A DNA stretch of 64,000 nt from JACPPO01 sp965262505 (GTDB lineage: Bacteria > Acidobacteriota > Vicinamibacteria > Vicinamibacterales > UBA2999). Shown here one piece after another: positions 17,724-26,564 of the stretch; position 1 is the stretch's first letter; each line of letters starts with the position of its first letter. The position numbers and the translations under genes were made by a program. The notes under the pieces were generated by a model. It did not search any database. It was not told the DNA's origin and saw nothing but the letters and a program-made list of their open reading frames with translations. Location of the stretch: contig CBDHFM010000030.1 in NCBI GenBank assembly GCA_965262505.1, forward strand, positions 5,332,001 to 5,396,000, given 5' to 3'.

Positions 17724-18161
17724 CTACCCGAGATGGGCGATCTCGACATCGCCCCAGTGCTGCATGAGATACTCGGCCACCAGCCGCCGGTGACAATGAT
17801 CCGACTTGTCCTCGCTGCATAGCAGGCAGCCGCCCGCGATCGTCTCTCGCGGCACGGTCCCCTCGATGCGCCGCTGTTTCATCAGTTCCAGGAACTCTCG
17901 CTCGTAGGTTGCCCAGTCGCCGCGCTTCTTCTTGTACTGGTCGAGCATCTCGTGCGTCGGCGCCAACGCGGGCAGGTGAACGTAGTCCATCCGGCAGATC
18001 TCTCTAAGGAAATAGGTGAGGTCGTCCCGTTTTGCAAAACCGGCAAGCTGCGAGACATTGTTGAGCCGGACATCAACAACGCGCTTGGCACCGGAGTCGC
18101 GCAGGAGCTCAAAGAAACGCCGCGCGGGTTTCTTCGTGAACCCGATCGTGAAGAGCTTCAT
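17724..18161 (-). CDS. DUF488-family protein, short form
   Basis: 145 residues from ATG 18161 (MKLFTIGFTKKPARRFFELL). DUF488 hallmarks are the TIGFT start, VVDVRLNN with the conserved Asp-Val-Arg, and the C-terminal LLCSEDKSDHCHRRLVAEYL, whose Cys...Cys-His-Arg pattern is the family signature. The biochemical role is not established; the fold is thought to bind nucleic acid or nucleotides. The start overlaps the stop of the next upstream DUF488 gene by 4 bp, so the two are translationally coupled. Confidence 0.82.
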   Translation of the reverse strand: MKLFTIGFTKKPARRFFELLRDSGAKRVVDVRLNNVSQLAGFAKRDDLTYFLREICRMDYVHLPALAPTHEMLDQYKKKRGDWATYEREFLELMKQRRIEGTVPRETIAGGCLLCSEDKSDHCHRRLVAEYLMQHWGDVEIAHLG

Positions 18162-18781
18162 GACGCTTCTCCTGCAGCCTCGGCCGCCAGTTTCTCATTA
18201 ACGAAGGCGATCTTCTCCTCTTGCCGAGCCAGGGCCTCGGCGATCAGTTCCTCGCGTGAACGGAACAGGTCTTCGTGCGGCAGCCCAGTCAAGTCGAGCA
18301 GGCGCTCCATCGCATCTGTGTGCAGTTCCAGCCCGCCATCTCCAAGGATGTGTGCCACGCCTACGCCCTGATCGTCGAGAGCGCGAGCGACCAGCAACGT
18401 GCGGTGGCACTCCAGGGGCTCCTTTTCGGCGCACAGGAGCGCGACCTGGTGTTCTTCAGCGCCGCGGATAACACGCTTGATGCCGCTGCGAAACATCTCC
18501 GTACGCGCCAGCCTCGCATACTGAACACGCCCTTTCTCGTAGCAGGCGCGATCGTCCGAACGGGCGCCCAGTTCCCGTCCCAGAAACACATATCTAATCC
18601 CCTGGGCCCTCAGGTTCTCCTCCAGGACGTCCTTGTTGAACTGCGGGTTGAAGCGGCTGAAAGGCGCCGAGCGCACATCTGCCACGGTCGTCACGCCGTG
18701 CTGCGTCAAAAGTGCCACGAACCTGTCGAACGGATGCGTGGAATGGCCGACCGTGAAGACGAGGTGGCGCTGCTCGCTCAT
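18158..18781 (-). CDS. DUF488-family protein, long form
   Basis: 207 residues from ATG 18781 (MSEQRHLVFTVGHSTHPFDR). VADVRSAPFSRFNPQFNKD and ALLCAEKEPLECHRTLLVAR give the DUF488 signature with the Cys...Cys-His-Arg motif. A C-terminal charged helix (REELIAEALARQEEKIAFVN) is added compared with the short paralogue next to it. Its start overlaps the dual-OB gene stop by 4 bp. Two different DUF488 proteins in one coupled operon suggest a heteromeric complex; this is inference. Confidence 0.85.
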   Translation of the reverse strand: MSEQRHLVFTVGHSTHPFDRFVALLTQHGVTTVADVRSAPFSRFNPQFNKDVLEENLRAQGIRYVFLGRELGARSDDRACYEKGRVQYARLARTEMFRSGIKRVIRGAEEHQVALLCAEKEPLECHRTLLVARALDDQGVGVAHILGDGGLELHTDAMERLLDLTGLPHEDLFRSREELIAEALARQEEKIAFVNEKLAAEAAGEAS

Positions 18782-19473
18782 GTCCGTGCGCCTCCAGCGC
18801 GCTCGATGACGGTAGCGATCAACTTGTAGCAAGCATCTTCATACGGTTCGCCGAGGCTCACCGTCAGGAAGCTCTCTCCGATCTGGTGGTCGCCATCCGG
18901 CGCAGCCAGGTAGGCTCGTTCGTAGACAGGATCCGTGACCCACAAGCGATAATCGGTTCCGGCGTGACGGAAGCGTCCTTGCACCCGCCGCTTGGGGTTG
19001 CCGAACGCCTCGCCGGGCGCGAAGACAGACAACATCACACCGGCGACATGGAGAAAGCGCAGGGAACTCCGGGCGGCACCCGCTTGGGCAAGCGGGATCT
19101 TGTCGTTCAGCCCGCTGTAGGTGTGGTAACCATCAACCCAGAGCGGCTCTACAGGGTCGGCTAGCTGCGCCAGGTCGGCCCATCTCGCCTGACCGCGGCG
19201 TTCCCAGTAACCATTCGGGTCGAGTAACCAGTTCTCCTGCTGATAGCCTTCTGGCCGCGCCGCCAGCAAGGGTACGTCCACGATGTCAAGCACACGGGGA
19301 TCGCTCCCGTCCGCATATCGACGCTCGTACTCAGAGACCTCCCCGTGCTCGCGGTCGCTGACCGGTCTGATCCAGCCGATGCGGCGGTCACCAACGAGTT
19401 CTATACCTGCGACGCAGCGGCCGTTGAGTTTGCGCGAGTTGGCGAGGCAAACCATGCGCTTGACTGTCGCCAT
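18778..19473 (-). CDS. Dual OB-fold-domain protein of a putative defence cassette
   Basis: 231 residues from ATG 19473 (MATVKRMVCLANSRKLNGRC). The pattern RCVAGIELVGDRRIGWIRPV, then DIVDVPLLAARPEGYQQENW, then RLWVTDPVYERAYL matches the dual-OB-containing proteins often found beside DUF488 and DUF1156 genes. OB folds usually bind single-stranded nucleic acid. It lies 3 bp behind the methylase fragment and overlaps the DUF488 start by 4 bp, so all members were one transcript. Confidence 0.6.
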   Translation of the reverse strand: MATVKRMVCLANSRKLNGRCVAGIELVGDRRIGWIRPVSDREHGEVSEYERRYADGSDPRVLDIVDVPLLAARPEGYQQENWLLDPNGYWERRGQARWADLAQLADPVEPLWVDGYHTYSGLNDKIPLAQAGAARSSLRFLHVAGVMLSVFAPGEAFGNPKRRVQGRFRHAGTDYRLWVTDPVYERAYLAAPDGDHQIGESFLTVSLGEPYEDACYKLIATVIERAGGART

Positions 19474-19476
19474 GCG

Positions 19477-20064
19477 TCAGTCTCCCACTTCCGCGAACAA
19501 AAGCGCCTGCTCGACTGTTACCTTCCCGCTCTCGCGGGCGAGCCGCGCGATCTCGGGAAAGCTCTGGACGAGGCCGTTGTAGGCGAGCGCCTCCGCGGCG
19601 CGTTTCCTTCGCTCGCAGAGGGTGTAGAGCCGGCAGGCCAGTTCGCGGGCGACCTCAGCCCTGGCGCCGAGTTTGGCGACGAGATCCGCTACGGCGCTCT
19701 CGCCGCCCGCGGCAAGCACGCGGACCAGCCGATGGACGACCTCACGCGCCGTGAGGCGCGGGTTCGTGGCTGGGTCCCAGCCCTCGTCCAGCTCCTCGGG
19801 CTTCAGCAGTCGCACCTCGCCGTGCTTCGATTCGAGGATGCCGGCCTCGACCATCCCCTGCACGCTCGTGTTCTTGGCCTTGCTGAGTGTTTCGGCCACG
19901 CCGTACTCTCCTTCATCGAAACCCCGCGGCTCGAACCAAGCGAGCGCCCAGCGGCTGTCGGCGTCGAAGTCGCCCTCCTGCTCGGCCAGCGCCTCGTCCA
20001 AGGTCTGGTTGATGATGGCCAGTGCCTCGCGCATGCTGAGCGGCTTGCCTGCGCAGCCGAGCTC
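19477..20064 (-). pseudogene. C-terminal stump of a DUF1156-type DNA methylase
   Basis: The frame is open from 20064 (ELGCAGKPLSMREALAIINQ), then RWALAWFEPRGFDEGEYG, VAETLSKAKNTSVQGMVEAG and RLARESGKVTVEQALLFAEV to the stop. This is the C-terminal region of large (about 900-1000 residue) DUF1156 adenine-specific DNA methylases with a zinc ribbon. The DPPY-type catalytic region is missing because the gene is broken at about 20065, near the IS6 element. Such methylases are typical of restriction-like phage-defence loci. ATG 20034 is only an internal Met. Confidence 0.65.
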
Positions 20065-20218
20065 CTAAACCGGCGGATCAGAGCCAACAGTCAAGACCCT
20101 GACCAGTTTAACGGTGTTCGTGTGGTGATGATGCGGTCCGACGATGGAACAAGAGTGACTCCGATGCCAGTCCCGCAGGTCGGTCTCAGGCGGACTGACG
20201 AAGATGATTGGCATTTTC

Positions 20219-20762
20219 GGTTGTGTTGCAACTTTGGCCGATGGCGGCTGGTAACCTGAAGAGATCATGAAGCAGTCAATCCGACCGGCGATCTTCCAGT
20301 GGCGACAAACCGAGCCCGAGCTGATTCTGTGCGCCGTGCGCTGGTACCTTCGGTATTCGCTCTCGTTCCGCGATGTCGAAGAGCTGCTCCGCGAGCGCGG
20401 CCTGGAAGCGGACCACACGACCATCTGGCGCTGGGTCCAGCGCTACGGTCCCGAACTGGAGGAGCGGCTGCGCTGTCATCTCAAACCAACCAACAGGTCC
20501 TGGCGTGTCGATGAGACCTACGTTCGTGTCAAGGGCCGTTGGTGCTACCTCTACCGAGCCATCGATTCCACCGGTGCCACGATCAACTTCGTGCTCTCGG
20601 GCTTGCGCGATGCCGCTACGGCCACACGCCTGTTCCGCAAGGCGCTCACTGATCCGTCGCATCCGCAGCCCCGTGTCATCAACACGGACCAGGCCCGCCT
20701 TTACGGCTCGGCGATTTCAGGGGTGAAAAAGGAAGGACTCCTGCGACGCCGTTGCCGCCACC
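20219..20762 (+). mobile_element. IS6-family element, right part lost
   Basis: The left tip GGTTGTGTTGCAACTTTGGC at 20219 resembles the GGTTCTGTTGCAAAG end of IS6 elements. The element continues to 20762, where the MITE-like insertion starts. The right end is not found beyond it. Confidence 0.65.
20267..20762 (+). pseudogene. IS6-family transposase, C-terminus lost
   Basis: Starts at ATG 20267. IS6 hallmarks are ELILCAVRWYLRYSLSFRDV, EERGL-like LLRERGLEADHTTIWRWVQR, the first catalytic Asp in RVDETYVRVKGRWCYLYRAI and the second in VINTDQARLYG. The reading stops at GLLRRRCRHRR, where the next element is inserted, so the Glu of the DDE triad and about 70 residues are missing. Confidence 0.82.
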
Positions 20763-20995
20763 GGCGTTGTTGCATGAATACCCTGTGGGGGTGGGGTCGC
20801 GCGTCGTGGGCCGGCTGTGGCCCTGAAGTGAGGCGGGGCGGGCAGACGCTGATCATGGGATATTCGGCCGATAAGAGCCTGCTAATCGGCCATTTAGCGG
20901 GCCCCCTCCGGCGGCTGGAGCCACTGGGAGCACAGCGTCAGGAGAAGTGCGGGCCAAACCGCCCCACCCCCACAGGGTATTCATGCAACAACGCC
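20763..20995. mobile_element. 233-bp MITE-like element with 34-bp perfect inverted repeats
   Basis: Both ends read GGCGTTGTTGCATGAATACC and continue as a perfect inverted match for 34 bp (20763-20796 and 20962-20995). The tip is the left end of the resident IS5 family. On the inner side of the right repeat the IS5 left-end sequence goes on (CGGTTTGGCCCGCACTTCTC in reverse complement). The core has no coding capacity. Two left ends facing each other form a non-autonomous element that the intact IS5 transposases could mobilise. It sits in the IS6 transposase gene. Confidence 0.75.
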
Positions 20996-21029
20996 AGTCT
21001 ACGAGCGCGCGTTGAGATAGGATTGGCGC

Positions 21030-21809
21030 GTGAATCGTCTAGCCGCCGTTATTGCTTTGGCTGCGGCGGGGCTCGCTGTAGTCGCGGCGGTCATTGTCAT
21101 GCGGATGGACGCGCCTGAGCCCGGTGTTGCGCCAGCGGGTGCCACCGCTCCGCCGCCGGCCTCGGCTCCGGCTCCGCGCGCTCCTGACCCGCCGCCGGCC
21201 GCTCCGGGACCAGCGCCGGTCACCGTGCCTCCACCCGTCGCCGAGGCCCCTGTCGCCGAAATGCCGCCGGCCGCCGAGGCGCCGCCAGCGGTCGGGACGC
21301 TTCGTATCGCCAGCGACGTGCCAGGCGCGCAGGTGTTCATCGACCGGCAGTTCGTCGGTGCGGCGCCGGTCGTCGCCGAGAACGTTACGCCAGGAAGCCA
21401 CCAGTTGAACGTGTCAGCGGCGGGATTCGACAGCATTGCCACGGCCATCGACGTCGTTCCCGGGGAACACGAGATCGTCGTCAAGCTCAGAGAAGTTCGG
21501 CTGGACTCGTCGCTGGACGTGATTCACAAGCATCGCTTCGGCTCGTGCCGCGGGCGTCTTGTCGCAACGCTTCAGGGGCTTCGATACGAGACCAGCAACC
21601 GGAGCGATGCGTTCACAACGGGGTTACTCGATCTCGAGGCGTTCGAGGTGGACTACCTGGACAAGAATCTGAGCATGAAGCTGCCGGAAGGTCGCCAGTT
21701 CAACTTCACCGATCCCGAGGGCGATGCGGACCGCCTCTTCGTGTTTCACCGCGACGTCGAGCAGGCGCGCGAGCGGCTCGGCAGAGGTGACCCGCCCGCC
21801 ACGGACTGA
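21030..21809 (+). CDS. Membrane-anchored PEGA-domain protein with Pro-rich linker
   Basis: 259 residues from GTG 21030, preceded by GAGATAGGA. An N-terminal hydrophobic anchor (residues about 3-25, LAAVIALAAAGLAVVAAVIV) is followed by a Pro/Ala-rich linker (about 30-90). A PEGA domain comes next (GTLRIASDVPGAQVFIDRQF, then VAENVTPGSHQLNVSAAGFD), then a C-terminal part of about 100 residues without a known motif. PEGA domains occur in cell-surface and envelope proteins. It starts 35 bp behind the MITE-like element, so its promoter was probably replaced. Confidence 0.75.
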   Translation: MNRLAAVIALAAAGLAVVAAVIVMRMDAPEPGVAPAGATAPPPASAPAPRAPDPPPAAPGPAPVTVPPPVAEAPVAEMPPAAEAPPAVGTLRIASDVPGAQVFIDRQFVGAAPVVAENVTPGSHQLNVSAAGFDSIATAIDVVPGEHEIVVKLREVRLDSSLDVIHKHRFGSCRGRLVATLQGLRYETSNRSDAFTTGLLDLEAFEVDYLDKNLSMKLPEGRQFNFTDPEGDADRLFVFHRDVEQARERLGRGDPPATD

Positions 21810-21840
21810 GGCTCCGGGACGTCGTTGGCGGTTGATGCGA

Positions 21841-21962
21841 TGGGGAGTGAGGTCGTCCTCGACTCTGCGATCCTCAATCGGATGACCGCTCTCGGCCGGC
21901 CAGCGTCGTATCGCCTCGGCCGGGAAGAATCCTGGCGGTCGGCATCGTGCGGGCCAGTGACG
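21841..21962 (+). repeat. IS5-family relic, decayed right end
   Basis: About 120 bp match the 3' end of the IS5 transposase gene and downstream leader (GAGGTCGTCCTCG...CGGATGACCGCTCTCGG, then GGCATCGTGCGGGCCAGTGA), with many substitutions. It loses similarity just before the terminal repeat. It is older than the full copies. Confidence 0.7.
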
Positions 21963-22100
21963 ACGTTGCGCAAATCGAGTTTGTCCGGCTCAATCGGCCC
22001 TTCGATCAGCCCCCGTGCACTGTCGGTCCCGAAGACAGTTGAGACTTCATCGCTGGGGAAGATCTTCTCAGCGGTCCGTTCGCGCAACTCAATTCGGCGA
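21963..22100 (-). pseudogene. Unidentified protein fragment beside an IS5 relic
   Basis: The minus-strand frame reads RRIELRERTAEKIFPSDEVS, then TVFGTDSARGLIEGPIEPDK before fusing to the IS5 relic. It has a protein-like composition, but neither end is natural. I do not recognise the family. Confidence 0.25.
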
Positions 22101-22143
22101 CACTAGATCAGGATCGCTTGCGGCGGAGGTGATGAAACCGCTT

Positions 22144-22505
22144 CTAGAACCGATAGCTCACGCGGGAGAGGACGTGCGCAAAATCGAAGTCGCCGCGGCT
22201 GGCCAGTAGACGGAGCCATCTCACCTCGCCGCCCACCGAGAAGCCCTTCCAGAGACGAACGTCTACACCACCCCCCACCGTGAGCACGAGGCCCGTTTGC
22301 GACATCTCGGGAAGGATGAACGGGAAATCTCCAGGCAAATGGGCCGGAAGGTCGAGAAATGGGGTCGGCTCACCGAAGCGGCCGACGTCAAAGCGGATCG
22401 TTTCGGACAACTGGCCAACGCCGCCACCACCGGAGAGGTACGGAATGACCCGATCGTCGACCGGGAAGTCGACCGTGACTCTCGATACGAAGGCCGTCAG
22501 ATCGC
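22144..22505 (-). pseudogene. C-terminal fragment of an outer-membrane beta-barrel protein
   Basis: About 120 residues in which short alternating hydrophobic strands (LTAFVSRVTVDFPV; GLVLTVGGGVDVRLW; FSVGGEVRWLRLL) lead to the terminal aromatic VLSRVSYRF, the beta-barrel assembly signal of outer-membrane proteins. The N-terminal half is removed by IS5 copy D at 22506 and is not found beyond it. Confidence 0.65.
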
Positions 22506-23575
22506 GGCGTTGTTGCATGAAGACCCTGTGGGGGGGCGCACTTCTCGTGACCCTTCGCAGGAGCCACACTATTAGGGATGCAGTCGAAGGTCCATCCCAC
22601 GTATAAGACGAAGTACCGCGTTGCGAACTGGGCGGCCTACAATCAGGCCCTCGTTCGACGCGGCGATGTGACGGTGTGGGTGTCCTCGGAAGCGATCGCG
22701 GCCTGGACGCCCGGCCGGAGCGGCCGGCGGGGCGGGCAGCGGCGCTACTCGGATCTCGCCATCGAGACCGCCATGACCCTGCGGCTCATCTACCATCTCC
22801 CGCTGCGCCAAGCCGAAGGGTTCCTGCACGCCCTGTTCGGGATGATGCGCCTCGACCTCTCCGCCCCCGACTATACGACGCTCTCCCGGCGCAGTCAGCA
22901 TCTGAGGCGCCGTCTGCGACCGGTCCCGCCCGACGAGGGCATCCATCTCGTGCTCGACAGCACGGGTCTGTCCATCGTCGGGGCAGGTGAGTGGGCCGCC
23001 GCGAAACACGGTGGCCGCGGCAGGCGTGGGTGGAGGAAACTCCACCTTGGCGTCGATCAGTCAGGCGGGATCCGTGTCCACACGTTGACCGAGGCGACGG
23101 GTGATGATGCGACCACCGGCCTCGATCTGCTCACCGCGGTCGAGGGCCCTCTCGTGCGCGTCACCGCTGACGCCGCCTATGACACGGTCGCCGTCTACGA
23201 AACGGCGGGGGCGCGGGGTGCGACGGTCGTCGTCCCACCGGCCAGGACGGCGAACGTCTCTGGCCACGGCCCGCGGTCGCCCGCGCGGGATCGGACGATC
23301 CAGTTGGTGAAGCAGCTCGGCCGGCGCCGTTGGAAGAAGGTGTCAGGGTACCATCGTCAGGGCCGGGTGGAGAATGCGTTCTTCCGCTACAAGTCCATCA
23401 TCGGCGATAGCCTTCGCGCCCGGAGTCCAGCTGGGCAGGGGAGTGAGGCCGTTCTCGGCTGTGAGATCCTGAATCGGATGACCGCCCTCGGCCGACCAGT
23501 GTCGTATCGCATCGGCCGGTGAGGATCCTGTCGGTGGGCATCGTGTGGGCCAGTCACGATTCGTGCAACAACGCC
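22506..23575 (+). mobile_element. IS5-family element, copy D (1070 bp)
   Basis: Left tip GGCGTTGTTGCATGAA from 22506, right tip ending 23575. It is 9 bp shorter than the 1079-bp copies, the difference lying in the left leader. It separates a beta-barrel gene fragment from a Sir2 gene fragment that do not belong together. Confidence 0.88.
22578..23522 (+). CDS. IS5-family DDE transposase (copy D)
   Basis: Complete frame from ATG 22578 (MQSKVHPTYKTKYRVANW) with DSTGLS, TADAAYD and RVENAFFRYK. The second residue is Gln instead of Lys, as in copies E and F, which suggests two sublineages (MKSK and MQSK) of the element in this window. Confidence 0.87.
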   Translation: MQSKVHPTYKTKYRVANWAAYNQALVRRGDVTVWVSSEAIAAWTPGRSGRRGGQRRYSDLAIETAMTLRLIYHLPLRQAEGFLHALFGMMRLDLSAPDYTTLSRRSQHLRRRLRPVPPDEGIHLVLDSTGLSIVGAGEWAAAKHGGRGRRGWRKLHLGVDQSGGIRVHTLTEATGDDATTGLDLLTAVEGPLVRVTADAAYDTVAVYETAGARGATVVVPPARTANVSGHGPRSPARDRTIQLVKQLGRRRWKKVSGYHRQGRVENAFFRYKSIIGDSLRARSPAGQGSEAVLGCEILNRMTALGRPVSYRIGR

Positions 23576-23669
23576 CCGTCGAGATGCCGGCGCCGGTGAA
23601 GCCCACGATGCGTGACGCGCTTGCGACCAGCTCACGGGCGGTCTGCTTCTCCGAACTCCCGTCCGTCAT
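23576..23669 (-). pseudogene. N-terminal stub of a Sir2-family deacetylase
   Basis: ATG 23669 starts MTDGSSEKQTARELVASASR, then IVGFTGAGIST before the IS5 copy D tip. The Gly-Ala-Gly-Ile-Ser motif is the NAD-binding start of sirtuins. Only about 31 residues are left. Confidence 0.6.
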
Positions 23670-23761
23670 TGCTACGCTAACGGTGGCCGGGTCTCCAGAA
23701 AGCGCTGACACGAAGCCCGGCCGTACCGCTTGCGGTCGAGGATCTGGCCTCGCTCGTTCGC

Positions 23762-23825
23762 GGCGTTGTTGCATGAATCGTCACTGGCCCGCACGATGCC
23801 CACCGACAGGATTCTTACCGGCCGA
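23762..23825 (-). repeat. IS5-family relic, right terminal repeat
   Basis: 64 bp beginning GGCGTTGTTGCATGAATCGT match the right end of the IS5 element in inverted orientation. The match ends in CCGGCCGA. It is a solo end. Confidence 0.8.
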
Positions 23826-24011
23826 CTGGCATCCAGATGCTACTGCGCTGACGTTTTCCCTGTCGGCGATGGCCAAAAATGGAAATCCCGGTTCAGTGTG
23901 CAGGGGCCCTGACTCGGCGACTAAAATGGAAATCGGTTCAGACATGGCCAAACACCTGCGACCATCGGGCCGACGACGCGTGCTCAGACATGTTGATACA
24001 AATTGAGACGA

Positions 24012-25916
24012 ATGGCTGACTTCCCGATCCGCCCGCAGCGGCTCCTCGACCGCCTGAACCACGAGTTTGAGCGACTCCACACGGCGAAGGAGAACGCCTT
24101 CTGGACGGCTCGCATGGGACTGCTCGCTGACGCGGACGCGGGGCAGGCGACACTGAACGAGCGCGAGCGTGAGCTCGCCGGCTTCATGCACGACCCGGCG
24201 CGACTTCGCATGGTCGTCGAGGAGGTCGCGGCGATCGAACGGGGCGAGACCCAGGCGACACCCGAGCAACGGCTCGCGATCGACGGGTGGCGGCGCACGT
24301 TCGAGGCGCAGGTTATCGAGCACGCGGAGGCCCGCGACCTACACAGCGAGCTGGTCGAGGACGAAGGCCGTCTCTCAAGGTTCCGCCGCGACATGCCACT
24401 CGGATACGTCGACGCGACCAAGGGACCGGTGCGCGCCAGCTCGGTTGAGTTGTCGGTCATGCTCACCACCGATCCCGACAAGGGACGGAGACGAGCAGCG
24501 TGGGAAGGGCTTCGGACGATCGAGCCGTTCGTCCTGTCGCACGGCTTCCTCGACTTGGTGCGCAAGCGGAACCGTTTGGGCCGTCTGCTCGGGGGCGTCG
24601 ACTTTTACGACGCCACGGTGCGCCGCACCGAAGGTCTGACCAAGGCCGAAATCTTCGCTTGGCTCGACGAGCTGGAGGTCAAAACCCGCGCCCGCACCCG
24701 CGCCTCATTGCGCGAGCTGGCCGCTCTGAAGGGGGACGATGCCCTTCGACCGTGGAACCTGCGATTCGCCGTGTCAGGGGACGTCACGACCGCAAAGGAC
24801 CTCCATTTCCCGTTCGGCGCCTCGCTTGCCCGATGGGGCCGCTCGTTTGGCGCCCTCGGCATCGGCTATCGCGGCGCGCAGCTGGTCCTCGACCTCGTCG
24901 ATAGGCAAGGGAAGTACGAGAACGGGTTCATGCACGGGCCGGTGCCAGCGTGGCGTGAGCAGGGCACGTGGCGCCCGGCGCGTATCCAGTTCACGGCGAA
25001 CGCTATCCCCGGCATGGTGGGCTCGGGGCAACGCGCCACCGAGACCCTCTTTCACGAAGGGGGACACGCCGCCCACTTCGCGAACGTCGACATGCCGGCG
25101 CCGTGCTTCGCGCAGGAGTTCGCGCCCTCGTCGGTAGCGATGGCTGAGACGCAGAGCATGTTTCTCGACAGTCTGCTGTCCGACGCGGACTGGCAGACGC
25201 GCTACGCGCACACGGTCGACGGCCAGACGATGCCATTCGCGCTGATCGAGAAAGCGATTCGCCAAGGGCAGCCGCACGCCGCGTTCGCCGTGCGGTCAAT
25301 GTTGGCGGTCTGCTACGCGGAGAAGGCGATCTACGAGATCCCCGACGACGTGCTGACCGCCGAACGCGTCCTGCAAGAGGTGCGCGACATCGAGCGCCGC
25401 CTCCTGTTTCTTGATGAGGGGAGCCCCCGGCCAGTGCTGTCGGTGCCGCACCTCCTGTCGAGCGACAGCAGTGCCTACCACCATGGCTACGTCCTGGCTA
25501 AGATGGCGGTAGCCCAGACGCGGGCGTTTTTCGAACACCGGGACGGCCACCTGACCGACAACAGGCGGATTGGCGCGGACCTTCGTGACTCGTACTGGCG
25601 CGAGGGGAACCTCCGCCGGTTCGGCGAGTTTGTCGAGCGGTTGACACGCCGTCCGTTATCAGCGGACGACATGGCCCAGCGCGTCAACCGAGAGCCGGAT
25701 GAGGCCGTCGACGACGCACGAGCGCGTATCGACACCCTGGCCGACGTGCCCCCTTTCACCGACACAGTGGCGCTTGGCGCGACGATTCGGGTCGTCGACG
25801 GCCATGACGTCGTCGCGTCGCTCGCCGACGGGGATTCGTTCGAGGAGATGGCCGACACGTTCCGGACATGGGTTGAGCGTCGCGCGGCCGCACGCTTGGA
25901 GACGTCGCCGGACTAG
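24012..25916 (+). CDS. M3-family (oligoendopeptidase F-like) metallopeptidase
   Basis: 634 residues from ATG 24012 (MADFPIRPQRLLDRLNHEFE); TTG 24003 is an alternative. The thermolysin-like zinc motif HEGGHAAHF begins at about residue 348 in ETLFHEGGHAAHF, and a downstream Glu-containing helix (SSVAMAETQSMFLDSL) supplies the third ligand, as in M3 enzymes. The YENGFMHGPVP and YHHGYVLAKM segments fit the family. No signal peptide is seen, so it should be cytoplasmic and act on oligopeptides. The gene is intact and lacks close operon partners. Confidence 0.85.
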   Translation: MADFPIRPQRLLDRLNHEFERLHTAKENAFWTARMGLLADADAGQATLNERERELAGFMHDPARLRMVVEEVAAIERGETQATPEQRLAIDGWRRTFEAQVIEHAEARDLHSELVEDEGRLSRFRRDMPLGYVDATKGPVRASSVELSVMLTTDPDKGRRRAAWEGLRTIEPFVLSHGFLDLVRKRNRLGRLLGGVDFYDATVRRTEGLTKAEIFAWLDELEVKTRARTRASLRELAALKGDDALRPWNLRFAVSGDVTTAKDLHFPFGASLARWGRSFGALGIGYRGAQLVLDLVDRQGKYENGFMHGPVPAWREQGTWRPARIQFTANAIPGMVGSGQRATETLFHEGGHAAHFANVDMPAPCFAQEFAPSSVAMAETQSMFLDSLLSDADWQTRYAHTVDGQTMPFALIEKAIRQGQPHAAFAVRSMLAVCYAEKAIYEIPDDVLTAERVLQEVRDIERRLLFLDEGSPRPVLSVPHLLSSDSSAYHHGYVLAKMAVAQTRAFFEHRDGHLTDNRRIGADLRDSYWREGNLRRFGEFVERLTRRPLSADDMAQRVNREPDEAVDDARARIDTLADVPPFTDTVALGATIRVVDGHDVVASLADGDSFEEMADTFRTWVERRAAARLETSPD

Positions 25917-25959
25917 CATCAAGACGCTGCAGCGGGCGGGCGACCAAAGTAGGGGATTT

Positions 25960-26060
25960 TCCAGCTCCGCGTACTTCCATCCCCGTACGGTGCGAGTAAT
26001 GGGCCGACCACGCAGGCGGCCTCTCGAGAGTCGACACGGAGCAGTCCGCCGAGGCGCTTG
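25960..26060. repeat. Degenerate repeat shared with about 30550-30610
   Basis: The segment ACGGTGCGAGTAATGGGCCG with ACCAC...GCGGCCTCTCGA, and the following GGAGCAGTCCGCC, recurs in slightly changed form at about 30550-30610. Both lie in gene-poor sequence directly behind an intact gene. Its origin (old IS end or attachment remnant) is not clear. Confidence 0.5.
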
Positions 26061-26176
26061 ACGAGCCCCGGCCGGGCCGTGGGATCACGCGGCGGGCCGT
26101 ACGGGTCGGGCAGCGCCCCGCGGTTCCTCTGCCGTCACGGCTCTTCCTGGCCTGACCGATGCGGCGGTGGCATCAG

Positions 26177-26408
26177 GGTGCGGGCGGCGGCGCCGGCAAT
26201 CGTGGAGGCAGCGGGTCGGCACGCCGGCCGCCTGACAGGCGGTTGCGGCACGACTGTCTGAGTGCGCCCTCCCCGGCTACGCCGTCGCACGATTCGCTCG
26301 CCGGGTGCGCCCCGCCGAATCTGGCCGCGTGGGATTCGCCGCCACGATGGTCGGGGCGCGCGTCATCGACCGAGGTCTCGCGATTGATGGTGCCGGTGGC
26401 CGCCCCGG
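26177..26408 (-). pseudogene. Relics of a tyrosine integrase gene
   Basis: Two blocks match the integrase gene at 39878-40894 in the same orientation. 26177-26253 corresponds to 40107-40185 (RAAGVPTRFLHDCRRTAARN region). 26374-26408 corresponds to about 40588-40625 (GTINRETSALHR region). The middle is lost and substitutions are many. These are remains of an earlier related integrated element. Confidence 0.6.
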
Positions 26409-26447
26409 CGCATCGTGCGGGCCAGTGACGATTCGTGCAACGACGCC
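26409..26447 (+). repeat. IS5-family relic, terminal tip
   Basis: GCATCGTGCGGGCCAGTGAC followed by GATTCGTGCAACGACGCC is the right tip of the IS5 element with one change in the terminal repeat. It joins directly to the integrase relic. Confidence 0.75.
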
Positions 26448-26564
26448 GCCCGCAGCCACGGGCGGCTCAGCGGGCCAGCCATGCGCTGAAGCGCTCGTTC
26501 ATCTCGTCTGCGTGGGGCGACGTCACAATGCGACAATACATTCGGATCACAGAAGAGGAGCCCG

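Noticed and set aside
22144..22569. Fusion protein of IS5 leader and beta-barrel
   Set aside because: The first residues (MWLLRRVTRSAPP and the following ones) are translated IS5 left-end sequence; the host part begins at 22505.
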